A stretch of 64,000 nucleotides of DNA from Burkholderia sp. Ac-20365 (lineage in GTDB: Bacteria > Pseudomonadota > Gammaproteobacteria > Burkholderiales > Burkholderiaceae). The notes below the pieces were generated by a model. The model worked only from the letters and a program-made list of their open reading frames with translations. It searched no databases and was not told the DNA's origin. Shown here in pieces: positions 24,449 to 31,936 of the stretch. Where the stretch lies: assembly GCF_017104715.1 (NCBI RefSeq), contig NZ_JAAGPI010000008.1, positions 62,001 to 126,000 of the forward strand, written 5' to 3'. The translations under genes were made by a program, and so were the position numbers. Within the stretch, counting starts at the first letter, position 1. Every line of letters starts with the position of its first letter.

Positions 24449-26236
24449 TCAATGCGAATGCCGCGGATTGCCACGCTCGGCAATCACCTTCAGATAAAGC
24501 GTCGCGGGCTCCAGGCAACCGCCCGTCGAAAGCTGTCCAACTGTTTGCCGATACAGTTCCTGCCAAGGCGTTTGCGCGGGCGGAATATCGAACTTCATGT
24601 TCGCGCGACGCAGTTCGAGTTCGTCTTCATCGACGAGCAATTGCACGCTGCGTGCATTGAGATCGACGCGGATACGGTCGTTCGTGCGCAACAGCGCGAG
24701 CCCGCCACCGACGGCCGCTTCCGGCGACATGTTGAGAATAGACGGACTCGCCGATGTGCCGCTCTGCCGTCCATCGCCCATGCAAGGCAACGATGTGATG
24801 CCTTTGCGCACAAGCTCAGCGGGCGGCGCCATGTTGACCACTTCCGCACTGCCGGGATAACCGACCGTGCCCGCGCCGCGAATCACAAGCATGCAATGCT
24901 CGTCGATTTGCAGCGATGGATCGTTGATACGCGCGTGATAGTCCTCGGGACCATCGAACACGATAGCCCTTGTTTCGAAGGTGTTTTCTTTGCCCGGCTC
25001 GCTCAGATACGTCTGCCGGAACGCATCGCCGACCACCGACATCTTCATGATCGCGCTATCGAAGAAGTTGCCGGAAAGCACGATAAAACCCGCGCCATGT
25101 TTAAGCGGCTCGTCAGTCGTGCGGATCACGTCGCGATCGTCAGTCGCGGCATGCGCAGCGATATCGCCAATCGTGCGACCCGACACTGTCATGCACGCTT
25201 CGTGTATCAACCCTGCCTGCTTCAGTTCGTGCATCACGGCAGGCACGCCGCCCGCGCGATGAAAACTCTCGCCCAGATATTCACCCGCTGGCATGCAATT
25301 GACGAGCAAAGGCACCTGCTCGCCGACGCGCTGCCAATCCGCAAGACTCAATTCAACGCCGATATGCCGTGCAATCGCAATCAGATGCGGCGGGCAATTA
25401 CTCGATGCACCGAGCGCAGACGCGACGACGATCGCATTCTCGAATGCCTCTTTCGTCATGATGTGCGAAGGTTTCAGATCTTCGCGCACCATATCGACGA
25501 TGCGCTTGCCCGTCGCATACGCCATCTGCCCGCGCTCGCGATACGCAGCGGGAATGCTCGCGCAACCCGGCAACGACATGCCGAGCGCTTCAGCGAGACT
25601 GTTCATCGACAGCGCCGTGCCCATCGTGTTGCAGTGGCCGATGGAAGGCGACGAAGCTGTCGTCAGTTCCATGAAGCCTTCGTAGTCGATCTCGCCCGCC
25701 GCGAGCAGATTGCGCGCATGCCAGATCACGGTGCCGGAACCGACGCGCTTGCCGTGATACCAGCCATCGAGCATCGGACCGCCCGATAGAACGATGGCGG
25801 GCATATCGACGGTCGCAGCCGCCATCAGGCACGCGGGCGTGGTCTTGTCACAGCCGGTAGTGAGCACCACGCCGTCGAGCGGGAAACCGTGGAGGATTTC
25901 GACGAGACCGAGATACGCGAGATTGCGGTCGAGTGCGGCCGTGGGACGGCGGCTCTGTTCGGCAAGGGGATGAACGGGAAATTCCATCGGAATGCCGCCC
26001 GCGTCGCGGATGCCCGCCTTCGTGCGTTCGGCCAGTTCGATGTGATGTCGATTACAGGGCGCAAGATCGCTGCCCGTCTGCGCGATGCCGATGATCGGCC
26101 GGCCTGATTGAAGTTCTTCGCGCGTGAGGCCGTAGTTCATGAAGCGCTCGACATACAGCGCGGTCATGTCCGCGTGTGAAGGATCGTCGAACCATTCCTG
26201 GCTGCGCAAACGGCGCGCGGGCGTCTTCTCCGTCAT
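24449..26236 (-). CDS. xylD: Sugar-acid dehydratase, IlvD/EDD family (xylonate dehydratase-like)
   Basis: A 595-residue iron-sulfur dehydratase of the IlvD/Edd family. N-terminal RRLRSQEWFDDPSHADMTA, RFMNYGLTREELQSGRPIIG and VLTTGCDKTTPACLMA match pentonate dehydratases. Cluster cysteines are expected at CNRHH, TGCDKTT and GHCNTMGTA. It loses water from D-xylonate, L-arabonate or a related acid to give the 2-keto-3-deoxy acid used by the downstream XylX-like enzyme. A palindromic LacI-type operator lies about 50 bp upstream and a LacI regulator is encoded just beyond. Substrate identity is inferred from the XylX/XylC neighbours. Confidence 0.9.
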   Translation of the reverse strand: MTEKTPARRLRSQEWFDDPSHADMTALYVERFMNYGLTREELQSGRPIIGIAQTGSDLAPCNRHHIELAERTKAGIRDAGGIPMEFPVHPLAEQSRRPTAALDRNLAYLGLVEILHGFPLDGVVLTTGCDKTTPACLMAAATVDMPAIVLSGGPMLDGWYHGKRVGSGTVIWHARNLLAAGEIDYEGFMELTTASSPSIGHCNTMGTALSMNSLAEALGMSLPGCASIPAAYRERGQMAYATGKRIVDMVREDLKPSHIMTKEAFENAIVVASALGASSNCPPHLIAIARHIGVELSLADWQRVGEQVPLLVNCMPAGEYLGESFHRAGGVPAVMHELKQAGLIHEACMTVSGRTIGDIAAHAATDDRDVIRTTDEPLKHGAGFIVLSGNFFDSAIMKMSVVGDAFRQTYLSEPGKENTFETRAIVFDGPEDYHARINDPSLQIDEHCMLVIRGAGTVGYPGSAEVVNMAPPAELVRKGITSLPCMGDGRQSGTSASPSILNMSPEAAVGGGLALLRTNDRIRVDLNARSVQLLVDEDELELRRANMKFDIPPAQTPWQELYRQTVGQLSTGGCLEPATLYLKVIAERGNPRHSH

Positions 26237-26286
26237 CTCGTGTCTCCGTGTCTGCTTGTGCTATCTCACGCATGTGTCATGCGTGG

Positions 26287-26302
26287 ACGTTATCGGTAAC
26301 AT
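26287..26302. promoter_or_regulatory. LacI-family operator upstream of xylD
   Basis: On the minus strand ATGTTACCGATAACGT is a near-perfect palindrome with a central CG, typical of LacI-family operators. It lies between the xylD start (26236) and the end of the LacI gene (26356), so that regulator is the natural ligand. Confidence 0.65.
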
Positions 26303-26355
26303 CGGGTCATGTTAGCACGGTCTCCTGCGACACGAAGGCCGCCATTGCACGCGCA

Positions 26356-27438
26356 TCAGGCGCTTTCGCGCGCGATCACCGTGTAGTCGATTTTTACGCT
26401 CTTGCGCGTCGACACGCGCTCCGCCGCATGACGCGCGCCGCCGTCGTGTTCTTCGAGCGCGGCCAGGAGCATTTCGCCCGTGCGCGTGCCGATGCCGTAT
26501 GCGTCGACGGAAATCGTCGTGATGGTGGGCGTGCAGCACGCGGAGACTTCGAAATTGCCGAAGCCCGCGACGGCGATATCGCCAGGCACCGACAGTCCGC
26601 GCCGATGGCACTGCATGATTGCGCCGAACGCGGACATGTCGCTCACGCACATCACGGCATCCGTGTCGGGCCATTGCTGCAACAATGCATCGAGTGCGGG
26701 CGCGCCGTGGCTCATCGTGATCGGCGAGTCGCCGAGGCGCACGACGCGCGGCTCGCCCAGACCCTGCGCTTTCACTTCCTGCAGATAGCCTTTGAGCCGT
26801 TCCGTCCCGCGCCGGTCGAGTTCGCTGGCACCGGCCAGAAAACCGATCCGCCGATAGCCGCGCTCAACCAGATAACGCACCATCTCGCGCGCCGCTTTCG
26901 CGTTGGAGAAACCCACGGCGGCATCGATTGGCGTCGTGGGCAAGTCCCACATCTCGACGACGGGCACGCCCGAGCGCAGCAGCAGCTCGCGCGTCGCGGG
27001 TGTGTGCTGTGCGCCCGTCAATGCAATGCAGCGCGGCTGATAGCGTAGCATCGACCGCACAAGCCGTTCTTCGCGGTCGAGATCGTAGTCGGTGTCGCCG
27101 ATCAGCAGTTGCAGACCGTGCGGCTCGAGCGCGGCGGTGAGCCCGCGCACGGTATCGGAGAAGTTGGAACTGGCGAGCGACGGCACGAGCACGGCGGCGA
27201 ACGCCGAGCGCCCCGACGACAGCGCGCCCGCTGCCGCGTCGGCGACATAGCCGAGTTCGTCGATGGCAAGCTGCACGCGCTCGCGTGTCGCGGGCGCAAC
27301 GCCGCGGCCCGCCAGAACGCGCGATACGGTCATCTTGGATACGCCCGCGAGCGCCGCGACATCGGACATGCGCGGCGGTCCCGCGAGCGTGCTGCGTGAG
27401 GCGGAGACGCGCCTGGCTGTGCGTGGAGTGCTCGACAT
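26356..27438 (-). CDS. LacI family transcriptional regulator
   Basis: A 360-residue repressor. The N-terminal DNA-binding domain (about residues 22-75) has MSDVAALAGVSKMTVSRVL followed by the hinge-helix region YVADAAAGALSSGRSAFAAV. The rest is a periplasmic-binding-protein-like ligand domain with YLVERGYRRIGFLAGAS, AVMCVSDMSAFGAIMQ and DIAVAGFGNFEVSACCTPT. It resembles GntR/gluconate-type LacI members. It lies between the xylD and xylC-like genes on the same strand and probably controls them through the operator at 26287 in response to a sugar acid. Confidence 0.9.
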   Translation of the reverse strand: MSSTPRTARRVSASRSTLAGPPRMSDVAALAGVSKMTVSRVLAGRGVAPATRERVQLAIDELGYVADAAAGALSSGRSAFAAVLVPSLASSNFSDTVRGLTAALEPHGLQLLIGDTDYDLDREERLVRSMLRYQPRCIALTGAQHTPATRELLLRSGVPVVEMWDLPTTPIDAAVGFSNAKAAREMVRYLVERGYRRIGFLAGASELDRRGTERLKGYLQEVKAQGLGEPRVVRLGDSPITMSHGAPALDALLQQWPDTDAVMCVSDMSAFGAIMQCHRRGLSVPGDIAVAGFGNFEVSACCTPTITTISVDAYGIGTRTGEMLLAALEEHDGGARHAAERVSTRKSVKIDYTVIARESA

Positions 27439-27529
27439 GCGGATGGATTTGGACGCGTTCGTGGACAGGCGCCTATGATACCGGCAGCGCCCTGTCCCGC
27501 TGCATCCGACACGACACCGCGAAAAACAG

Positions 27530-28420
27530 TCAGTCCGTCACGCGCAACGCGCTGCGTTTTTCGATCAGGCCGGGCACGAAGACACGCATCGCGAACACGC
27601 CGCCCGATTGTGGATACTGCGCGACCTCTTCGTCGGGACGTCCCTTGCGCGCCGTCGTCACGTAGAGCGTGCGCAGATCGTCGCCGCCGAACGCGCACAT
27701 GGTCGGACAGCGCGCAGGCAACGGATGTTCTTCGACCACTTTGCCTTCGGGTGAAATGCGCACGACGCGCCCGCCTTCGTACAACGCGGACCAGTAATAG
27801 CCTTCGCTATCCACCGACGCGCCATCGGGCCGCCCGCGATCCGTCGGCGTCGGCTCGAACTTTACCCAGTCCTCGCGCGGCCCGACCTCGCCGCTGTCGA
27901 TATCGTAGGGATGACGGTAGATCGTGAAGCGCGGCGTATCCGAGTGATAGCACCACTTGTAGTCGGGACTGAACGCCATGCCGTTCGACGTGAGCAGGCC
28001 CGCGTCGATTTTCGTCAACGCACCGTTCCCGTATCGATACAGCGACGCGGCATTGCCCGCTTTCGGCTCATCGAGCGTGCCAAGCCAGAAGCGTCCGCGC
28101 GCATCGCAGCGGCCGTCGTTGAAGCGGCTCGTCGCCGGGTTCTCGGGATTCGCGCACAGCTTGCGCACGACCTGCCCTTTCGCGTCGAGCAGAAAGATGC
28201 CCGTGCGCATGCCGGCGATAAAACCATCGTCCTCGGTCAACGAAAAACATCCGATGTTCTCGGGCATCGGAATGACAGTGTCCTCGCCAGTCTTCGGATC
28301 GAAACCATGCAGCGCGGGCGCCTGGATATCGACCCACCACAGCTTCGCGCGGCGCTCGTCCCAGCGCGGACACTCGCCAAGCGCGGCGGCGGCGGGCAGG
28401 ACACATTCGAATGTCTGCAT
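27530..28420 (-). CDS. xylC: SMP-30/gluconolactonase family lactonase (XylC-like)
   Basis: A 296-residue six-bladed beta-propeller of the SMP-30/gluconolactonase family that opens sugar lactones. It starts MQTFECVLPAAAALGECPRW with the metal ligand Glu in LGECP, then RFNDGRCDARGRFWLGTLDE, LLTSNGMAFSPDYKWCYHSD and DRGRPDGASVDSEGYYWSAL, which bring the second set of metal ligands (Asn and Asp). In the Weimberg/Dahms routes this enzyme hydrolyses xylonolactone to xylonate, fitting xylD and xylX downstream. The ATG at 28420 is preferred to an in-frame start at 28510 by family length. Confidence 0.87.
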   Translation of the reverse strand: MQTFECVLPAAAALGECPRWDERRAKLWWVDIQAPALHGFDPKTGEDTVIPMPENIGCFSLTEDDGFIAGMRTGIFLLDAKGQVVRKLCANPENPATSRFNDGRCDARGRFWLGTLDEPKAGNAASLYRYGNGALTKIDAGLLTSNGMAFSPDYKWCYHSDTPRFTIYRHPYDIDSGEVGPREDWVKFEPTPTDRGRPDGASVDSEGYYWSALYEGGRVVRISPEGKVVEEHPLPARCPTMCAFGGDDLRTLYVTTARKGRPDEEVAQYPQSGGVFAMRVFVPGLIEKRSALRVTD

Positions 28421-28506
28421 GATGACTTTCCTCTGCGATGGAGATGAGATGCGCGGCGCGAACCCGTCAACAGTAGCAGACATTCCTGCGCGCGGTCGCG
28501 CGTGGA

Positions 28507-28707
28507 TCAACTCGCGCAGCGTGCCGCACGCGCCGGCCGGTACGCATCGCCGCGACGCATGCTGGCGCGTTTGCCGCGCCGGCTTCTCAGACGTTCGGGC
28601 CGCAGGCTCGCGCCATCACGCAAGCCATCGTCGCTCTGCGCCGGCGAATTCATCGACGCCTTGTCCCGCACAAGGAATTCGATCAACTTCGTGATGCGCT
28701 GCTTCAT
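28507..28707 (-). CDS. Small basic protein, 66 aa, behind an ANTAR-type leader
   Basis: The frame starts at ATG 28707 with an ideal ribosome binding site (CAGGAGACAGC) and encodes MKQRITKLIEFLVRDKASMN followed by a polar, arginine-rich tail. No family or membrane segment is recognised. It is the first start codon after a sigma-54 promoter and a two-hairpin antiterminator leader, so the RNA is evidently made under nitrogen control; the next gene downstream is xylC 87 bp away. It may be a genuine small regulator, or the remnant left after a nitrate-assimilation gene was lost. Conservation would decide. Confidence 0.5.
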   Translation of the reverse strand: MKQRITKLIEFLVRDKASMNSPAQSDDGLRDGASLRPERLRSRRGKRASMRRGDAYRPARAARCAS

Positions 28708-28772
28708 GCTGTCTCCTGATGTCGCTTGACGTTCGTCGCCTTGCGATGCAAAGCACGCTATAACCAAACGCA

Positions 28773-28875
28773 AACGGCGTCCCGACGGCCCGGTACGAAA
28801 CCAGACCGAGGGGACGCCGTTGTCCAATTCGATGCTGCACAATCCTGCTCGGTGCGGCTTCGTCGTTGAAGCCGC
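28773..28875 (-). promoter_or_regulatory. ANTAR-type antiterminator leader with terminator (minus strand)
   Basis: In transcript order: P1 GCGGCTTC-AACGAC-GAAGCCGC (28875-28854), P2 GGAC-AACGGC-GTCC (28825-28812), then a terminator whose arms AACGGCGTCCC and GGGACGCCGTT span 28821-28773, followed by TTTGCGTTT. Both hexaloops have A at position 1 and G at position 4, the hallmark of RNAs bound by ANTAR proteins such as NasR and NasT. P2 shares bases with the terminator's first arm, so binding would prevent termination. It precedes the 66-residue ORF. Confidence 0.82.
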
Positions 28876-28888
28876 GGCGGTTAGATGA

Positions 28889-28904
28889 TGCAAGCGCCAT
28901 GCCA
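28889..28904 (-). promoter_or_regulatory. Sigma-54 promoter (minus strand)
   Basis: On the minus strand TGGCATGGCGCTTGCA matches the sigma-54 consensus TGGCAYR-N4-TTGCA fully, with GG and GC ten bases apart. The P1 hairpin starts 13-14 bases downstream, about where transcription should begin. Confidence 0.85.
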
Positions 28905-29000
28905 TCCGCGCAGAAATCTGTCCTTGCCTTTCTGGCGGGCGATTGCGCATCACCGGGCCCTTCGGCGCGTCGCCGCCACGATTCATCATGATGCTTCCCG

Positions 29001-29036
29001 GCACCCGCGTGGTGCGCCGCAGCACTGCGCGAGTGC
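29001..29036. promoter_or_regulatory. Two NtrC-like enhancer sites
   Basis: GCACC-CGCGT-GGTGC (29001-29015) matches the NtrC consensus GCACC-N5-GGTGC, and GCACT-GCGCG-AGTGC (29022-29036) is a second palindrome of the same form. Their centres are 21 bp apart, two helical turns. They lie about 100-115 bp from both sigma-54 promoters and probably serve both. Confidence 0.75.
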
Positions 29037-29149
29037 GCGCATCGTACTGCGCGCTGCGCTGCCTGCTGACATGCCAGTGCGAATTCGCATCGCGCACAGC
29101 GAAGCCAGCCAAGCCTCACGCGCTCACGGCACGTCTGAGCCGAAAGCAT

Positions 29150-29165
29150 TGGCCTCGAACTTGCG
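29150..29165 (+). promoter_or_regulatory. Sigma-54 promoter (plus strand, cobA)
   Basis: TGGCCTCGAACTTGCG has the GG-N10-GC spacing of sigma-54 promoters with a good TGGC and TTGC. The P1 hairpin of the leader begins about 12 bases later, mirroring the divergent promoter at 28889. Confidence 0.75.
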
Positions 29166-29176
29166 ATACAACCTTC

Positions 29177-29304
29177 GCCGGCAAAGGCGCCGGCATCGAA
29201 TCGAACGCGGGTGCGCAATATCGCGCGCCCGTTGTGAAAACACAGGCAGGATCAGTCAGGACAGCGGCGTCCCCTTCGTGCATGCACGGACGGGACGCCG
29301 TTTT
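29177..29304 (+). promoter_or_regulatory. ANTAR-type antiterminator leader with terminator (plus strand, cobA)
   Basis: P1 is GCCGGC-AAAGGC-GCCGGC (29177-29194) and P2 is GGAC-AGCGGC-GTCC (29259-29272); both hexaloops have A1 and G4. The terminator arms CGGCGTCCC (29265-29273) and GGGACGCCG (29292-29300), followed by TTTT, overlap P2. A further hairpin with loop AATATC (29208-29231) lies between P1 and P2. P2 and terminator sequences are nearly the same as in the divergent leader. NasT/NasR-type control of nitrate assimilation is the known precedent. Confidence 0.8.
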
Positions 29305-29346
29305 GCTTTGGCGGCCACGACTGACGACCACGCGATGGAGAAAGGG

Positions 29347-30108
29347 ATGAACACGGGCAAAGTCACACTCGTCAGCGCAGGACCGGGCGACCTCGATCTG
29401 CTGACCTTCAGGGCGGCCAAAGCCATCGCAGCGGGCGACGTGCTGCTGATCGACGATCTCGTGAACGAGGAGATTGCGACGCTGAAGGCGGCGCACGCGC
29501 GCGTCGTCAAGGTCGGAAAACGCGGCGGCTGCAAATCGACACCGCAAGCTTTCATCCAGCGCCTGATGCGCCGCTACGCGCTGCAAGGCAAGCACGTCGT
29601 GCGCATCAAGGGCGGCGACGCGCTGCTGTTCGGCCGCGCGGGCGAAGAAATCGCGGACCTGCGGCGCGCGGGCATCGACGTCGAAATCGTCAACGGCATT
29701 TCGTCGGGCTTCGCGGCGGCGGCCGGGCTCGGCGTGTCGCTCACGCATCGCGATCATTGCCAGGGCGTGATCTTCGTCACCGCGCATCTGCGCGACGGCA
29801 GCGAACCCGACTGGGCGGCGCTCGCGGCAACGGGCATGACGCTCGCGGTCTACATGGGCGCGAGCCGTATCGACAGCATCAGCGAAACACTGGGCAACAC
29901 GCTGGCGCCCGATACGCCCGCGGCGATCGTGCAATGGGCGGGCACGTCGCGCGAGCGGCGCGTGCGCGCGACGCTCGGCGACATCGCTCAACGCGCGGCA
30001 GAAGAACAGATCGCGAGCCCGGCCGTGATCCTGATTGGCGGCGCGATCGGCGAGGCAATGGTGGAGGTGGCCACACGCAGCGAACCACTGCGCCGCTTGA
30101 GCGCGTAG
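29347..30108 (+). CDS. cobA: Uroporphyrinogen-III C-methyltransferase
   Basis: A 253-residue S-adenosylmethionine-dependent enzyme making precorrin-2 for siroheme or cobalamin. Landmarks are VTLVSAGPGDLDLLTFRAAK (AdoMet site), DVLLIDDLVNEEI, RIKGGDALLFGRAGEEIADL, VNGISSGFAAAAGLGVSLTH and LAVYMGASRID. The ATG at 29347 is preferred over 29335 because GGAGAAAGGG precedes it; the far longer upstream frame overlaps the leader and promoter and is not coding. Nitrogen-controlled expression through sigma-54 and an ANTAR leader suggests it supplies siroheme for assimilatory nitrite reductase, which is not in the window. Confidence 0.93.
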   Translation: MNTGKVTLVSAGPGDLDLLTFRAAKAIAAGDVLLIDDLVNEEIATLKAAHARVVKVGKRGGCKSTPQAFIQRLMRRYALQGKHVVRIKGGDALLFGRAGEEIADLRRAGIDVEIVNGISSGFAAAAGLGVSLTHRDHCQGVIFVTAHLRDGSEPDWAALAATGMTLAVYMGASRIDSISETLGNTLAPDTPAAIVQWAGTSRERRVRATLGDIAQRAAEEQIASPAVILIGGAIGEAMVEVATRSEPLRRLSA

Positions 30109-30114
30109 GCCTGA

Positions 30115-30684
30115 TTACACGCGCGCGGCCTGACCGTACATGATCTTCACGATATCGGCCTGCGTCAGCATGCCGACCACGCGTCCGCCCTCTTCCACCA
30201 CCGGCAGATGATGATGGCCATTTTTCGTGAAGTACGGGATAACGTCCGTGAGCGGCGTCGTCGCGTCGACGGACTGCGCATGGCTCGACATCACGGTCGT
30301 GACGGGCCACTCGCGTCTTTCGCTCTCGGGCGCGGTCGTAGCGGAAGCGAACCTGAGAAAAGGCAGCACTTCGTCGAGCGGCTGCAGATCGACGTGCGTG
30401 ACGACGCCTTTGAGCCGCCCTTGCGCATCGACCACGGGCAGCAGCTTGATATGGTGCGCGTCGAGCGTTTGCAGCGCGCCGCCGATTGTTTCGCTGACAG
30501 AGACAGTAACGGGCGGCTTGCGCATCACGTCTGCACAGGTGAGCCGCAGCAACCCTTGCAGATACGCCTGCCGCTGCAATTCGTCGAGTAGCGCTCGCCG
30601 TTCGCCGTCACCCGCACCGTTAGCGGGCTCGACATGGTGATGCTGCGTTCCGAAACACCATTGCAATACCGACGAAATCGACAT
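30115..30684 (-). CDS. Tandem CBS-domain protein
   Basis: A 189-residue protein with two CBS domains. After a polar N-terminal region (about 1-45) come CADVMRKPPVTVSVSETIGG with AHHIKLLPVVDAQGRLKGVV (first CBS) and VTTVMSSHAQSVDATTPLTD with NGHHHLPVVEEGGRVVGMLT (second). Pairs of CBS domains bind adenosine nucleotides and regulate partner proteins. No membrane part is seen, although C-terminal cytoplasmic CBS domains are often attached to HPP-family membrane proteins. ATG 30684 has GGAGGCGCATC upstream. It converges with cobA, with only 6 bp between the stops. Confidence 0.88.
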   Translation of the reverse strand: MSISSVLQWCFGTQHHHVEPANGAGDGERRALLDELQRQAYLQGLLRLTCADVMRKPPVTVSVSETIGGALQTLDAHHIKLLPVVDAQGRLKGVVTHVDLQPLDEVLPFLRFASATTAPESERREWPVTTVMSSHAQSVDATTPLTDVIPYFTKNGHHHLPVVEEGGRVVGMLTQADIVKIMYGQAARV

Positions 30685-30849
30685 GATGCGCCTCCACACT
30701 TTCAGCTTACATCGCTTTACGTCACTTTACATCATAACGTGAGATATTTGCACGCGGCGCGCCGTCGCGGATCCCGGCCTGAACGGAGAGAAACCAGCGT
30801 GCGATAATCGATCGATACGCCGCGCCGCGGCGGCTCTTCGCTCCTGACC

Positions 30850-31923
30850 GTGAACTCGCTTCTCGTCCCGCTAGACCGGATCGGCGACTTCGATGAAATC
30901 GTCGACGTCCGCACGCCGCTCGAATTCGCCGAAGACCACATTCCCGGCGCGCTCAACGCGCCCGTGCTCTCCAACGAAGAACGTGTGATTATCGGCACGA
31001 TGTACGCGCAGGTGTCGCCGTTCGAGGCCACGCGCGTCGGTGCGGCAATGGTGTCGCGCAACATCGCCGCGCACCTGGAGACGACCTTTGCGGACCGGCC
31101 GCGCAACTGGCGTCCGCTGATCTATTGCTGGCGCGGCGGCAAGCGCTCGGCGTCGATGGCGACGTGGTTCAATCTGATCGGCTGGCGCGCGCGGCAACTG
31201 GACGGCGGCTACAAGACGTACCGGCGCAACGTTGTCGAACTGCTCGATACGCTGCCGCGGCAGTTTCGCTACATCGTGCTCGCGGGCCACACCGGCAGCG
31301 GCAAGACCCGCCTGCTGCACGCACTCGCAGGCGCCGATGCGCAAACGCTCGATCTCGAAGCGCTCGCCGCGCATCGCGGTTCGATTCTCGGTTCGCTGCC
31401 GCATGAAGCGCAACCTGCGCAGAAAGCGTTCGATACTGCGCTGGTCGGCGCGTTGCGCAGGTTCGATCCGCACCAGTCTGTGTTCGTCGAAGCGGAAAGC
31501 CGCCGCATCGGCACGGTCACGCTGCCCGCTTCATTGACGGAACAGATTCATCGCGGCTCGTGCGTCACCGTGGCAACGCAGCGCGACGAGCGAATCCGTC
31601 TGCTGCTGCAGGACTATGGGCACCTGTTCGACGATCGCACGTTATTCAAGTCGCAGCTCGCGAAGCTCGTTGAATTGCATGGACGCGCGCGCATCGGCGA
31701 ATGGCACACCATGATCGATCAAGACCGGCGCGTCGAACTGTTCGAGCAGCTGATCGATCTGCACTACGACCCCGCGTACGCGCGCAGCACGGGCAAGCAT
31801 TTTGCACGGCTGCCGGAGTCGATACGTTTCGCGCTGCGGCCTGTGGACGCGGACCTTTACGAGCAGGCCCGCGCACTGCTGGAACAGCTGCGCTCAGCCA
31901 CGGGCGAACTGGCGTTACGCTAA
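30850..31923 (+). CDS. mnmH: tRNA 2-selenouridine synthase
   Basis: A 357-residue protein starting at GTG 30850. The N-terminal rhodanese domain (about 10-130) has EIVDVRTPLEFAEDHIPGAL and the active-site Cys93 in IYCWRGGKRSASMATW; the second domain has the P-loop GHTGSGKT at 146-153. This two-domain layout is diagnostic of MnmH/SelU, which swaps sulfur for selenium in 2-thiouridine at the wobble position of Lys, Glu and Gln tRNAs, by way of a geranylated intermediate. Selenophosphate synthase is not in the window. Length and domain order are normal. Confidence 0.95.
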   Translation: MNSLLVPLDRIGDFDEIVDVRTPLEFAEDHIPGALNAPVLSNEERVIIGTMYAQVSPFEATRVGAAMVSRNIAAHLETTFADRPRNWRPLIYCWRGGKRSASMATWFNLIGWRARQLDGGYKTYRRNVVELLDTLPRQFRYIVLAGHTGSGKTRLLHALAGADAQTLDLEALAAHRGSILGSLPHEAQPAQKAFDTALVGALRRFDPHQSVFVEAESRRIGTVTLPASLTEQIHRGSCVTVATQRDERIRLLLQDYGHLFDDRTLFKSQLAKLVELHGRARIGEWHTMIDQDRRVELFEQLIDLHYDPAYARSTGKHFARLPESIRFALRPVDADLYEQARALLEQLRSATGELALR

Positions 31924-31936
31924 GCCGTCGCGCTTT

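Noticed and set aside
27474..27488. LacI half-site TGATACCGG upstream of the LacI gene
   Set aside because: Only one half matches; the second arm is absent.
29208..29231. Third ANTAR hairpin with loop AATATC
   Set aside because: The stem is good but the loop lacks G at position 4, so it was not counted as P1 or P2.
28885..29346. N-terminal extension of cobA back to 28885
   Set aside because: It would run through the NtrC sites, sigma-54 promoter and terminator; the family start is at 29347.
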